DNA from: Candidatus Shapirobacteria bacterium
GTDB taxonomy: Bacteria > Patescibacteria > Microgenomatia > UBA12405
DNA length: 64,000 nt
Reading direction: 5' to 3'
Assembly (NCBI GenBank): GCA_028704885.1
Contig: JAQWEN010000001.1
Coordinates: 1 to 64,000 of the forward strand
A program made the position numbers and the translations under genes. Shown here piece by piece: positions 1 to 6,895 of the stretch. The first letter of the stretch is position 1. Every line of letters starts with the position of its first letter. The notes below the pieces were generated by a model that was not told where the DNA came from, ran no database searches, and was given only the letters and a program-made list of their open reading frames with translations.

Positions 1-456
1 AAGAGGTTTACAACCCGAAGGCCTTAATCCCTCACGCGATGTCGCTGCGTCAGACTTTCGTCCATTGCGCAAAATTCCTAACTGCTGCCTTCCGTAGAAG
101 TATGGGCCGTGTCTCAGTCCCATTGTGTCGGACTCTCCGCTAAGAGCCGATAACCGTCATAGCCTTGGTGAGCCATTACCTCACCAACTAGCTGGTAGTT
201 AGTACACTATTCTCTCTGCGACTTACGTCTTTAACCCTGAGGTACCATAGGAAATTACTCCACCTTTCGGTGGGCTATGTCCTACAAAGAGGCATATTTG
301 TACTTATTACTCACCCGTTTGCCGCTAAACTTATTATTTACGCAGAAATTCCCACTGTATGGAAATACTCTGTGTAAACAACAAATCCCGCTCGACTTGC
401 ATGTCTTAGGCACATCGCCAGCGTTCACCCTGAGCCACGATCAAACTCTTAGTACT
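1..456 (-). rRNA. rrs: 16S ribosomal RNA, 5' part (cut by window edge)
   Basis: The minus strand reads the first ~450 nt of a bacterial small-subunit rRNA: AGAGTTTGATC near 449, the GTGGCTCAG block, GGCTCTTAGCGG, CTGAGACACGG, GGCAGCAG and the AAGGCCTTCGGGTTGTAAA block close to position 1. Position 1 corresponds to about E. coli 435, and the mature 5' end should lie near 456 by alignment to E. coli position 8. The gene runs off the window. The EUB338 site and the CAGCAGTTAGGAATTTTG stretch differ from most bacteria in a way typical of CPR lineages. No intron is visible in this part. The anti-SD end lies outside the window. Confidence 0.97.
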
Positions 457-460
457 AACA

Positions 461-503
461 TTTCGAATAAATTCGAAAGTGATTGATTTTTAGAAAATCA
501 ATC
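461..503 (-). other. Two adjacent hairpins in the pre-16S leader
   Basis: Just upstream of the mature 16S 5' end are two perfect inverted repeats: TTTCGAAT-AA-ATTCGAAA at 461-478 and a 10-bp stem GATTGATTTT/AAAATCAATC with a 3-nt loop at 481-503. They would form in the rRNA precursor and may be processing or folding elements. The role is inferred. Confidence 0.5.
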
Positions 504-572
504 GGAAAAAAAATTTTTTTGAAATTCTTTCTGGTACTAGCAGCTTCTGGCTCTAAACAAATTGTGAACTTA

Positions 573-585
573 ATTTTAAAGATCA
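573..585 (-). promoter_or_regulatory. boxA-like antitermination site in the rRNA leader
   Basis: The minus strand reads TGATCTTTAAAAT, close to the bacterial rRNA boxA consensus TGCTCTTTAACA. It lies about 30 nt after the predicted transcription start and about 120 nt before 16S, where boxA is usually found. It would be bound by NusB/NusE. Confidence 0.5.
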
Positions 586-613
586 ATTTTGCCTTCATTC
601 AGGCAGTGAGGTT

Positions 614-642
614 ATTATATAGCACCAAATTAAAATTTGCAC
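614..642 (-). promoter_or_regulatory. Probable 16S rRNA promoter
   Basis: On the minus strand a perfect TATAAT (614-619) follows GTGCAA (637-642) with a 17-bp spacer. A second perfect TATAAT lies at 697-702 and could be an upstream rRNA promoter without a clear -35. Together they explain part of the gene-free stretch between 16S and the next features. Confidence 0.5.
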
Positions 643-763
643 TAGGTAAGTTTGGGATAAATTAACATGGATATTGACAATAGTAATTTTTGTAGTATTA
701 TAGGATTTATATTCAATAATAGCTATTGAAATCGCACTTAACTATAAAATAAATATTACCTAA

Positions 764-791
764 TTGTTGGTAAAAAAATATTTTGTATAAA
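764..791 (+). promoter_or_regulatory. Plus-strand promoter of the mini-ORF RNA
   Basis: TTGTTG (764-769), a 16-bp spacer and TATAAA (786-791), preceded by TG, form a plausible sigma70-type promoter. The predicted start is near 798, a few bases before the first Shine-Dalgarno sequence. It faces away from the rRNA promoter. Confidence 0.45.
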
Positions 792-816
792 TTAAATAAA
801 GAAAGGAGGAATGTCC

Positions 817-846
817 ATGCTTGTCATTAATTTGATGAATTTGTGA
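817..846 (+). CDS. Mini-ORF 1 (9 aa) with strong SD
   Basis: ATG at 817 lies 7 nt after AGGAGG. The peptide would be MLVINLMNL before TGA. The ATG at 811 is too close to the SD to be used. The start codon sits in the stem CATGCTT/AAGCATG. It may be a leader peptide or only a ribosome-binding decoy; there is no direct sign that the peptide matters. Confidence 0.3.
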   Translation: MLVINLMNL

Positions 847-933
847 AAAAGCATGCGCCGGGGTACCAATCCCAATCTATGATCACCTGTAGAAAAATTA
901 AGAAAGCTAAAATTAGCTTTCGGGAGGTAATCA

Positions 934-978
934 ATGATTCCACCTGACAATTTATCGAACGATCGGAAAAATTTTTAG
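934..978 (+). CDS. Mini-ORF 2 (14 aa) with strong SD
   Basis: GGGAGGT at 922-928 precedes ATG 934. The peptide is MIPPDNLSNDRKNF. The SD and start can pair with the following ATTccACCT, which would hide the initiation site. The PP-acidic-N motif recurs in mini-ORF 3. The function is unknown. Confidence 0.3.
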   Translation: MIPPDNLSNDRKNF

Positions 979-1010
979 ACCACTTGGTCAATAGGAAAGG
1001 AGACAATCAT

Positions 1011-1049
1011 ATGATGTCACCACCGGAAAATTTTTTCATTCAAAATTGA
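1011..1049 (+). CDS. Mini-ORF 3 (12 aa) with strong SD
   Basis: AAGGAG at 997-1002 precedes ATG 1011 by 8 nt. The peptide is MMSPPENFFIQN, which shares PP[DE]N with mini-ORF 2; both genes also carry CGGAAAA followed by a T run. The start is inside the inverted repeat GAC-ATCAT/ATGAT-GTC. The function is unknown. Confidence 0.3.
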   Translation: MMSPPENFFIQN

Positions 1050-1088
1050 AAATTGGGGCGTCTGCTAGAAAACTTTCTTTAAAAAATA

Positions 1089-1165
1089 AAAGGCCGGAAC
1101 GGAGCAAAACAGATAAACGTCACAATTGTGATGCTTTTTTATCTCGCTTCCCCGGTCTTTTTTTT
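1089..1165. terminator. Large bidirectional terminator
   Basis: AAAGGCCGG (1089-1097) pairs with CCGGTCTTT (1152-1160). Inside are AGATAAA/TTTATCT and the palindrome TCACAATTGTGA, giving a long imperfect hairpin. Eight T follow on the plus strand (1158-1165), and the minus strand ends in CCTTTTATTTTTT. It can therefore end both the mini-ORF RNA and recF, whose stop codon is at 1168. Confidence 0.75.
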
Positions 1166-1167
1166 GC

Positions 1168-2238
1168 CTAAATTTGGATAATTTTAGCCGTGGAGAGGAT
1201 CTTGACACTTTCTGGTTCGGCGGCAGTAAAAACGGTCTGGTAATTTTGACACAAAGAAACAACTAATTTCTGATGATCTGGATCAAGTTCGGAAAAAATG
1301 TCATCTAAAAGGAGAACTGGTTGGTCTTGATAAATTTTTTCTAGATAATTAATTTGAGCTAGTCTTATGGCTAAAACTGCAAGACGTTGCTGTCCCCGAC
1401 TGCCCCAAAAAGCAAGATTTTTATCTTCGGTCAAAAAAGTATTATTATTAAAACTAAAATCGTCACGATGAATGCCGATTTGAGTGCAACCACGATGCAA
1501 ATCTAAATTATAAGATCTTTCCAATCTGTCTTCATTTAAAACAGATGGGTGATAATTTAAAAAGATAAGACGGATTTGGTCATCAGTGTGGCCAGAAAAA
1601 AATAAATTGGCGGAGTGGAAAAAAGAGAAACGAAAATCACTGATAATTTTGGCATTTTTAATTAATACTTGATCCCAATAAAAAAGTTCTGATTTTTGCG
1701 ATTTGCCATCCCTAATTTGATTTAAAAGTTCATTACGGTGTTTTAAGGCTTTGTGATATTGAGATAAAGCTTGAGCATAGCGCCACTCGGTTTGAAGAAA
1801 AATTTCATCTAAAAAATCACGACGACGACTAGGAGAACCAGCAACTAAACGAATATCATCAGGGTGAAAAATAACAGTTTTAAAAATACCGATATATTTT
1901 TTTCTGGTTTTTTCAACTTTGGCAATTAAAAATTTTCGAGAAACTGAACTACTTTTACCAGTTCTGTCTTTGATTAATTTTATTTCAATTTCGTTAGTTT
2001 CTTTTTTATCGTTAATAACTTTAGCCCTAACTGAGGTAAAAAAATTGTCCCAATTAATTAATTTTGCCTGAGAAGAGGCTCTAAAACTTTTTCCAGCAGC
2101 TAAAAGAGAAATAGCTTCTAAAATATTGGTTTTACCGGAACCGTTGGGACCGATAATTAGATTTAATTTTGGATCAAATTCTAGAAGTTGTTGGGTGTGA
2201 GAACGAAAATTTTGAAGAAGAAGTTTGGAAAGATACAC
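1168..2238 (-). CDS. recF: DNA replication and repair protein RecF
   Basis: RecF is an SMC-like ATPase that loads RecA at single-strand gaps together with RecO and RecR. The 356-residue length is normal. The Walker A motif GPNGSGKT is near residues 30-37, a GSRGQQRL signature lies near 280, and the Walker B stretch LLLDDIFSELDP lies near 309. The start is GTG at 2238: a TAAAAT -10 hexamer ends 6 nt before it, so the mRNA should be leaderless. Unlike many bacteria, dnaA and dnaN are not adjacent; the downstream neighbour is the rRNA region, separated by a bidirectional terminator. Confidence 0.93.
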   Translation of the reverse strand: MYLSKLLLQNFRSHTQQLLEFDPKLNLIIGPNGSGKTNILEAISLLAAGKSFRASSQAKLINWDNFFTSVRAKVINDKKETNEIEIKLIKDRTGKSSSVSRKFLIAKVEKTRKKYIGIFKTVIFHPDDIRLVAGSPSRRRDFLDEIFLQTEWRYAQALSQYHKALKHRNELLNQIRDGKSQKSELFYWDQVLIKNAKIISDFRFSFFHSANLFFSGHTDDQIRLIFLNYHPSVLNEDRLERSYNLDLHRGCTQIGIHRDDFSFNNNTFLTEDKNLAFWGSRGQQRLAVLAIRLAQINYLEKIYQDQPVLLLDDIFSELDPDHQKLVVSLCQNYQTVFTAAEPESVKILSTAKIIQI

Positions 2239-2281
2239 AAATGTATTTTAACAGAGTTAAAAAACTAAATTATTATTTTTA

Positions 2282-2830
2282 CTATTTTAATCTAGAATTT
2301 ATTTGATCAATTTCGGATTCAAAACAAATTAAATTATCAACTTTTGAAAAAACATTAGATAAATCTATTCTTTTATATGATTCCGGAAGGATTATTTTAG
2401 GAATCTCAATAATTCCTAATTCCACAGAGGCATCAATAATTTTAGCTTTTAAATAATCTTCCAAAAAATCATTTTCTGTTGTTCCTTCAAAAGGAGAACT
2501 AATATAAGGTCTGGGAGTAAAAATATTTTCACCAACAAATCTGCCACTGTCAGATTGAAAATTAATTTCACAAGGAAATTTTACCCCCACATCATATCTT
2601 CGACTTTCAGCCATATTAGTGGAATATTCCCTGACAAAAATAGTTTTATTATAAGTATTAATAAAACTGTCTAATCTTGGGGATAAAGGGACTGACTCTC
2701 TTACTTTTTGATTAATAGCCATAATCATGTCATTATCGCCATCAATAATTATTGGTTTTAAATGATTTGTTTTCTCTTTAACATATTCATTGAGTCTTTC
2801 TGAAAATATTTCCATTTGATTATAAACCAT
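2282..2830 (-). CDS. Hypothetical protein, 182 aa
   Basis: I do not recognise this protein. It is soluble, with no signal peptide or membrane segment, and is mostly acidic and polar. It contains a central stretch RRYDVGVKFPCEINFQSDSG, followed by a Pro-rich FTPRPYISSPFEG segment and a C-terminal half rich in Ile and Glu. It lies between the HD phosphohydrolase and recF, on the same strand, with a 71-nt gap upstream and a 43-nt gap downstream, so it could be co-transcribed with either. Codon use matches its neighbours. It is probably a lineage-restricted gene. Confidence 0.65.
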   Translation of the reverse strand: MVYNQMEIFSERLNEYVKEKTNHLKPIIIDGDNDMIMAINQKVRESVPLSPRLDSFINTYNKTIFVREYSTNMAESRRYDVGVKFPCEINFQSDSGRFVGENIFTPRPYISSPFEGTTENDFLEDYLKAKIIDASVELGIIEIPKIILPESYKRIDLSNVFSKVDNLICFESEIDQINSRLK

Positions 2831-2901
2831 TAACTAAGCTAATTTATCACAGGCTAAAAAATATTAATATTACTTATTTCTTAAAGAGAAATAAAAAAAT
2901 A

Positions 2902-4017
2902 TTAGATAATTTTTTGTCTTAATTTCAAAACTAGATTACTATAAGTCTGGCCATCAAGAACTCCACTTTTAATGATTTCGCCAACACCAAGACTGGCAAT
3001 ATCATCCATACTTATAGTTTTAGAACTAATGATTTTTTCATAAAGAATTTTTAATTCCCGGTCGGTTATTAGAGCGGTAATTAAAATTGGATCATAATTT
3101 TTTATGGCCGAAACTTCTTTGATGACTGATCTGATTATTTCTTTTAATAAATCTGAATCTAATTTTTCATAATGAATATACATATAGTTTTTGAGTTCTC
3201 TAAAATTTTTAGCGACTTGGGAATCTTTAAAAGAGACATAGCCCTTTTCGGCACTTTCTTTAACAAGAGCATTAATACAGAGACTGACTTTTGATTGTTG
3301 ATCACTATAAATATTGGGATCGCAAGGAAAAATGGAATCGATTTTTTTTAAATCGGCTGAAGATAATTTATTAATACGGTGAAGATCGTTAATATCAGAA
3401 AAAACATAAGCAATTTTATCGCTATACATGGCTAAATTATATTCATCAACGGTACTGCCAGTAGACAATTCTCCACCACCGCGGGAATGATTGAGAATAC
3501 CTTCAATGGTTTGTTTGGTTAGACTTAAACCGTGACCGTTTCTTTCGATAAAAACAGCAATAATGGCACTAAAAATTTCATGTCGAAATTCACAACCAAA
3601 TTCACGGGAAACAGTTTCAAACATATGACCGGCCGGAGCATGACCAATGTCGTGACCATCACAAATGGCTTTAACTAAATTAGTATTTAAGCCCAAAATA
3701 TCACTGGCAATCATGGCTGGATTACCGACTTCCATGGTGTGGGTAGAACGAACTCGAATATGAGGATTGTCGGGATAAAAAATGACTTGAGTCTTAGAAC
3801 CAAGTCGACGATAGGCTCTACTATCGGCAATTTTTACTTGATCAAGAATAAAAGGATCAACAACACCTTCAAAATAAGAAAGATATTGGTCGGATATTTC
3901 TTTATCGCCGGAAATTCTAATTATTGGAGAATTTTTTAAATCAAATCTTTTATGACTTAAGGCACCTTTATATTCCAGAAGTTGAGAAAAAGCCGGATAA
4001 GAAGTTTTTTTTAGCAT
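2902..4017 (-). CDS. dGTPase-like HD-domain phosphohydrolase
   Basis: This 371-residue protein has the HD-superfamily layout of deoxyguanosinetriphosphate triphosphohydrolases: SRAYRRLGSKTQV near residue 65, a metal-binding His in VRSTHTMEV near 90, the HD pair in CDGHDIGHAPAGH near 117, and a later Asp in MYSDKIAYVFSDIND. The family hydrolyses dNTPs to deoxynucleoside and triphosphate; the exact substrate here is uncertain. The ATG is only 3 nt after the tRNA-Tyr 3' end (4021), so 3' processing of the tRNA would release a nearly leaderless mRNA. No SD is present. Confidence 0.85.
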   Translation of the reverse strand: MLKKTSYPAFSQLLEYKGALSHKRFDLKNSPIIRISGDKEISDQYLSYFEGVVDPFILDQVKIADSRAYRRLGSKTQVIFYPDNPHIRVRSTHTMEVGNPAMIASDILGLNTNLVKAICDGHDIGHAPAGHMFETVSREFGCEFRHEIFSAIIAVFIERNGHGLSLTKQTIEGILNHSRGGGELSTGSTVDEYNLAMYSDKIAYVFSDINDLHRINKLSSADLKKIDSIFPCDPNIYSDQQSKVSLCINALVKESAEKGYVSFKDSQVAKNFRELKNYMYIHYEKLDSDLLKEIIRSVIKEVSAIKNYDPILITALITDRELKILYEKIISSKTISMDDIASLGVGEIIKSGVLDGQTYSNLVLKLRQKII

Positions 4018-4020
4018 TTG

Positions 4021-4092
4021 TCCAGCGAGCAGGAGTTGAACCTGCCTACGACAGTTTTACAGACTGTTGCCTAACCGCCCGGCTCTCGCTGG
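4021..4092 (-). tRNA. tRNA-Tyr (GTA), archaeal-type identity elements
   Basis: The cloverleaf has acceptor CCAGCGA/TCGCTGG, anticodon stem ACAGT/ACTGT with loop CTGTAAA (anticodon GTA), a 5-nt variable loop, T stem GCAGG/CCTGC and discriminator A. Bacterial tRNA-Tyr normally has G1-C72 and a long variable arm; this one has C1-G72 and a short arm, as in archaea. Position 8 is G instead of the near-universal U. CCA is not encoded. The archaeal-type TyrRS at 62860-63945 fits this tRNA. Confidence 0.93.
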
Positions 4093-4153
4093 TTTTGATG
4101 TGTTTGATTATAACAAAATTTGGTTTGTTTTGTTTTTTGGATATAATAAGGTT

Positions 4154-4567
4154 ATGAAACTTTGTAGTGCATGTTTATTAGGAATAAATTGCCTATATAA
4201 TGGTGAAATAAAGTCTGATCAAAAAGTGCTTGAATTAGCAAAAAAAGAAATATTAATCCCCATTTGCCCAGAACAATTAGGTGGATTAACAACTCCAAGA
4301 GATGCAGCTGAAAATAAAGACAATAAAGTTTTTACAAAAAATGGAAAAGATGTAACAGAACAATTTACAAAAGGGGCTCAAGAGGTTTTAAAGATTGTTC
4401 AATTATTTGGAATTGAAGAGGCAATTTTAAAACAAAGAAGTCCATCGTGTGGTTATGGAAAAATTTATAGTGGTAATTTTGACGGGAAAATAATTGATGG
4501 TGATGGAATCACTGCAAAATTATTAAAAGAAAATGGAATTAAAATAATTACTGAAGAAGATTTGTAG
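4154..4567 (+). CDS. DUF523 family protein
   Basis: This 137-residue protein matches the DUF523 (YbbK-like) family: N-terminal LCSACLLGINC with three Cys, then ICPEQLGGLTTPR, and RSPSCGYG in the middle. The conserved Cys set suggests metal or Fe-S binding; the family has no firm function. The start is fixed by a perfect TATAAT at 4142-4147 ending 6 nt before the ATG, which predicts a leaderless transcript. It is divergent from tRNA-Tyr and converges on the SIMPL gene with 3 bp between the stops. Confidence 0.82.
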   Translation: MKLCSACLLGINCLYNGEIKSDQKVLELAKKEILIPICPEQLGGLTTPRDAAENKDNKVFTKNGKDVTEQFTKGAQEVLKIVQLFGIEEAILKQRSPSCGYGKIYSGNFDGKIIDGDGITAKLLKENGIKIITEEDL

Positions 4568-4570
4568 ACC

Positions 4571-5359
4571 TTACTCAATTCCCCAAAGGATGGAAAGATT
4601 GGCGGTGATGTCCATTTGACCACTTGAAATTGAACTAATATCAGAAGCTTCATTTCGAGCAGTAGAAGCTGTCTTGAAATTAGCAATATTGGTGGAATAA
4701 GAGACAGGAGTAACATCATAGGTACTATCAGAAATGGAAACTGGTTTGGCTAGTTTTACTTTTGATAATTTGGCCAATTCTTGGGCTTTTTGTTGGGCTT
4801 TATTGAAGGCTAATTCTCGAGCTTTGGAAAATAATTCAGTTTTGTCTTCAATATCAAAATAAATTCCATTCATTTGGAGATTGTCTATAGTTGAAAGTTC
4901 ATCAATAATGTTGACGGCCCTGGTGGCTTTATCATCGATTTTTTTAATTTTGACTTCAAGAGTTTCTGATGCTTGTTGTCCGATAATTCGACGTGAAGCA
5001 GTGGAATAATCATATTCAGTGTAAACATTTAAATTAGAAGTAGTGATATCTGAATCAGAAATACCATTGTCTTTAAGAATTTTTAAAGCGGAATCAATTT
5101 TAGAATTAACTTTAGCAAGAGCTTCTTTACTAGTAGAAGCTTTTTCTTGAAAACCAATGTTTAATTGAACCATGTCGGGTTTAGCAGAAACTTTACCATC
5201 ACCAGAAACAGAGATAGTGTTAGAAATTTTTCCACCGGATTCAGCCCCACCAGTGTTTTTAATATAAATGCCAGTACGGGAAATAAAAATGGCAGATAAA
5301 ATAACAGTTAAAGAGATAATAATAACTGGAATAAGCTTTTCTTTATTGAGATTGATCAT
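4571..5359 (-). CDS. SIMPL domain (DUF541) envelope protein
   Basis: The product has 262 residues, with an N-terminal membrane anchor or signal segment (about residues 9-27) and then a SIMPL/DUF541 domain beginning ISVSGDGKVSAKPDMVQLNIGF, with a typical ALKILKDNGISDSDITTSNL stretch. These periplasmic or surface proteins form oligomeric beta/alpha folds (YggE, BP26), usually of stress-related but undefined function. I chose ATG 5359 rather than an in-frame Met five codons upstream, because TAAACT ends 5 nt before 5359, giving a leaderless start. It is divergent from xth with 34 bp between the starts. Confidence 0.8.
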   Translation of the reverse strand: MINLNKEKLIPVIIISLTVILSAIFISRTGIYIKNTGGAESGGKISNTISVSGDGKVSAKPDMVQLNIGFQEKASTSKEALAKVNSKIDSALKILKDNGISDSDITTSNLNVYTEYDYSTASRRIIGQQASETLEVKIKKIDDKATRAVNIIDELSTIDNLQMNGIYFDIEDKTELFSKARELAFNKAQQKAQELAKLSKVKLAKPVSISDSTYDVTPVSYSTNIANFKTASTARNEASDISSISSGQMDITANLSILWGIE

Positions 5360-5393
5360 AATTAAGTTTAACAAAGAGTTGGTAAAATTGATT

Positions 5394-6170
5394 ATGAAAG
5401 TAAAAATAATTTCTTGGAATGTAGCAGGAATGAGGGCGGCGGTAAGAAAAGGTTTGTGGCATAAAATGAAGGAAATTGATGCAGATATATATTGTTTTCA
5501 AGAAGTTAAAGCTAGACCAGAACAAGTGGAACTAGGATTTGATTATCCAACTGGTTATCAAAGTTATTGGAATCCGGCCGAAAAGGCGGGTTATTCCGGG
5601 GTGGCAACATTTACTAAAAATGAACCAAAATCAGTGATTGTTGGTGATCGAACTAATGATTGGGGCGATGAAGGACGAGTAATTATTACTAAATTTGATG
5701 AATTCACGTTATTAAATGTCTATTTTCCAAACGGAAAAAGAGATAAAGGTCGATTGGATTATAAAATGAAATTTTATGATTATTTTTTGAAATATATAAA
5801 TGAATTAAGAGATAGAGGTGAAAAAATAATATTTTGCGGTGATGTAAATACGGCTCATCAAGAAATAGATTTGGCCAGACCTAAGGATAATGAATTAGTT
5901 TCGGGATTTTTGGAAATTGAAAGAAAATGGATTGATAAGGTAATTAAAAATGGATATGTGGATACTTTTAGAATGTTTAACCCCGCAGTGGCGGGACAGT
6001 ATTCCTGGTGGAGTGAAAGATCGGGGGCAAGAAAAAGAAATGTGGGGTGGAGAATTGATTATTTTTTTGTGGATGAATCGTTAAAAGATAAGGTCAAATC
6101 GGCATTTATTCTGCCTAATGTGGAAGGATCAGATCACTGCCCAGTGGGTATCGAGATAGATCTCAGTTGA
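5394..6170 (+). CDS. xth: Exodeoxyribonuclease III
   Basis: This 258-residue AP endonuclease/3'-5' exonuclease of the exonuclease III (EEP) family works in base excision repair. Visible motifs are ISWNVAGMRAA at the N-terminus, CFQEVKA (metal-binding Glu), the GRVIITKF and NVYFPNG strands, FCGDVNTAH (catalytic Asp/Asn), NVGWRIDYFF and the terminal SDHCPV (catalytic His). The start is ATG 5394, where TAAAAT ends 5 nt upstream. A GC-rich palindrome CCCGC/GCGGG sits inside the coding sequence at 5982-5995. Confidence 0.94.
   Translation: MKVKIISWNVAGMRAAVRKGLWHKMKEIDADIYCFQEVKARPEQVELGFDYPTGYQSYWNPAEKAGYSGVATFTKNEPKSVIVGDRTNDWGDEGRVIITKFDEFTLLNVYFPNGKRDKGRLDYKMKFYDYFLKYINELRDRGEKIIFCGDVNTAHQEIDLARPKDNELVSGFLEIERKWIDKVIKNGYVDTFRMFNPAVAGQYSWWSERSGARKRNVGWRIDYFFVDESLKDKVKSAFILPNVEGSDHCPVGIEIDLS
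5982..5995. repeat. GC-rich palindrome CCCGC-N4-GCGGG
   Basis: CCCGC (5982-5986) and GCGGG (5991-5995) form a 5-bp GC-only stem within xth, in strongly AT-rich surroundings. The same arms recur at 14612-14623 and 63984-63996. Confidence 0.5.
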
Positions 6171-6172
6171 TC

Positions 6173-6191
6173 AGATTTTCAGACTGTCAGA
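6173..6191. repeat. Degenerate 8-nt tandem repeat (AGATTGTC-like)
   Basis: AGATTTTC, AGACTGTC and AGA lie in tandem between xth and the downstream convergent gene. They match the AGATTGTC unit repeated at 17557-17584. Confidence 0.45.
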
Positions 6192-6879
6192 ATAAAAAGC
6201 ATTTTGTCCCCTCTTTTTTGAGCCAGAGGTTGTGAAATTTGCATTTAGAATCGTAGATGGTTAATTGACCCCAAAATTTAGATGAATGATTTTTAATGTC
6301 AAGATGGGTTAACTCGTGAAGTAAAATGTGTTGAAATTGAGGATAGGGAAAGAAAATTATTTGCCAATTAAAGCTTAAATTGCCATGACCCGAGCAAGAA
6401 CCATATCTTGAGCTTTGATTGCGAACGGTGACTTTGCCGTATTTAAAATTAAAATTTTTAGATAAATTAGCTAATTCTTTTTTAATTAATTTAAGGGCAA
6501 AAGGCCTTAATTTTGCTTCTAAAACCTTTTTGGCATGGGATTCACTAAATAAACTTATATTTGAATATATTTTTTGTTCAACTTCTTCAATAATTACCGA
6601 ATCTCTTTGAGTTTTTATCCATTGAATTTCATAAGAATTATCTAAGATTTTGATGGTTTTTAGACCTAGAATCGATTTTTTATGACTAATTTTTGACGAA
6701 TGATTAATAATCCAATCAGAATTATTTTTAATAAATTTTTGAATCAAAAATTCAGGAGTTAAATGAGGGCAAGAAATTTGAAAAGATTTTTTAGAGATTA
6801 ATCTGAGTCGAATAGACCTAATCCCCTTACGATTGATCTGATACTCAAAAGGCTGATTTTGAAGCAAAATGGTGGCCAT
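6187..6879 (-). CDS. YgjP-like zinc metallopeptidase (DUF45)
   Basis: The 230-residue product shows the YgjP/DUF45 signature: RNQSSRYGSCSGHGNLSFNW followed by HILLHELTHLDIKNHSSKFW, an HExxH zinc site with a downstream His. A basic N-terminal half with beta strands is typical. The family resembles the SprT/WSS1 zincin fold; its substrate is not known. The gene is divergent from rpiB with only 16 bp between the start codons. The -10 (TAATAT, 6 nt before the ATG) overlaps the rpiB -10 on the other strand. Confidence 0.85.
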   Translation of the reverse strand: MATILLQNQPFEYQINRKGIRSIRLRLISKKSFQISCPHLTPEFLIQKFIKNNSDWIINHSSKISHKKSILGLKTIKILDNSYEIQWIKTQRDSVIIEEVEQKIYSNISLFSESHAKKVLEAKLRPFALKLIKKELANLSKNFNFKYGKVTVRNQSSRYGSCSGHGNLSFNWQIIFFPYPQFQHILLHELTHLDIKNHSSKFWGQLTIYDSKCKFHNLWLKKEGTKCFLF

Positions 6880-6895
6880 AATGATATATTAAACT
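6880..6895. promoter_or_regulatory. Shared divergent -10 element
   Basis: The 16-bp spacer between two divergent starts contains TATATT on the plus strand (6885-6890, 5 nt before rpiB ATG) and TAATAT on the minus strand (6886-6891, 6 nt before the peptidase ATG). The two hexamers overlap by five bases, so polymerase should occupy only one direction at a time. Confidence 0.6.

Larger units (their letters stand above)
798..1165 (+). ncRNA. Orphan SD-rich RNA with three mini-ORFs (unrecognised)
   Basis: This ~370-nt region has no normal gene on either strand but is bounded by a promoter-like sequence and a strong terminator. It holds three Shine-Dalgarno sequences (AAGGAGGA at 803-810, GGGAGGT at 922-928, AAGGAG at 997-1002), each followed at a normal distance by ATG and a stop codon within 10-15 codons. 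Hairpins surround each start: CATGCTT/AAGCATG across the first, GAAAGCTAA/TTAGCTTTC just before the second, AGGTAAT/ATTccACCT over the second SD and start, and GAC-ATC/GAT-GTC over the third. It does not match tmRNA, RNase P, SRP or 6S RNA by eye. The function is unknown. Confidence 0.45.

Noticed and set aside
798..1165. Possible tmRNA, RNase P, SRP or 6S RNA
   Set aside because: No tag-like ORF with AxxLAA ending, no tRNA-like ends, no P4 or SRP Alu/S-domain core motif, and three SD-ATG units that these RNAs do not have.
1065..1262. 65-aa minus frame over the terminator
   Set aside because: It overlaps recF and the terminator hairpin, and its composition is that of a shadow frame.
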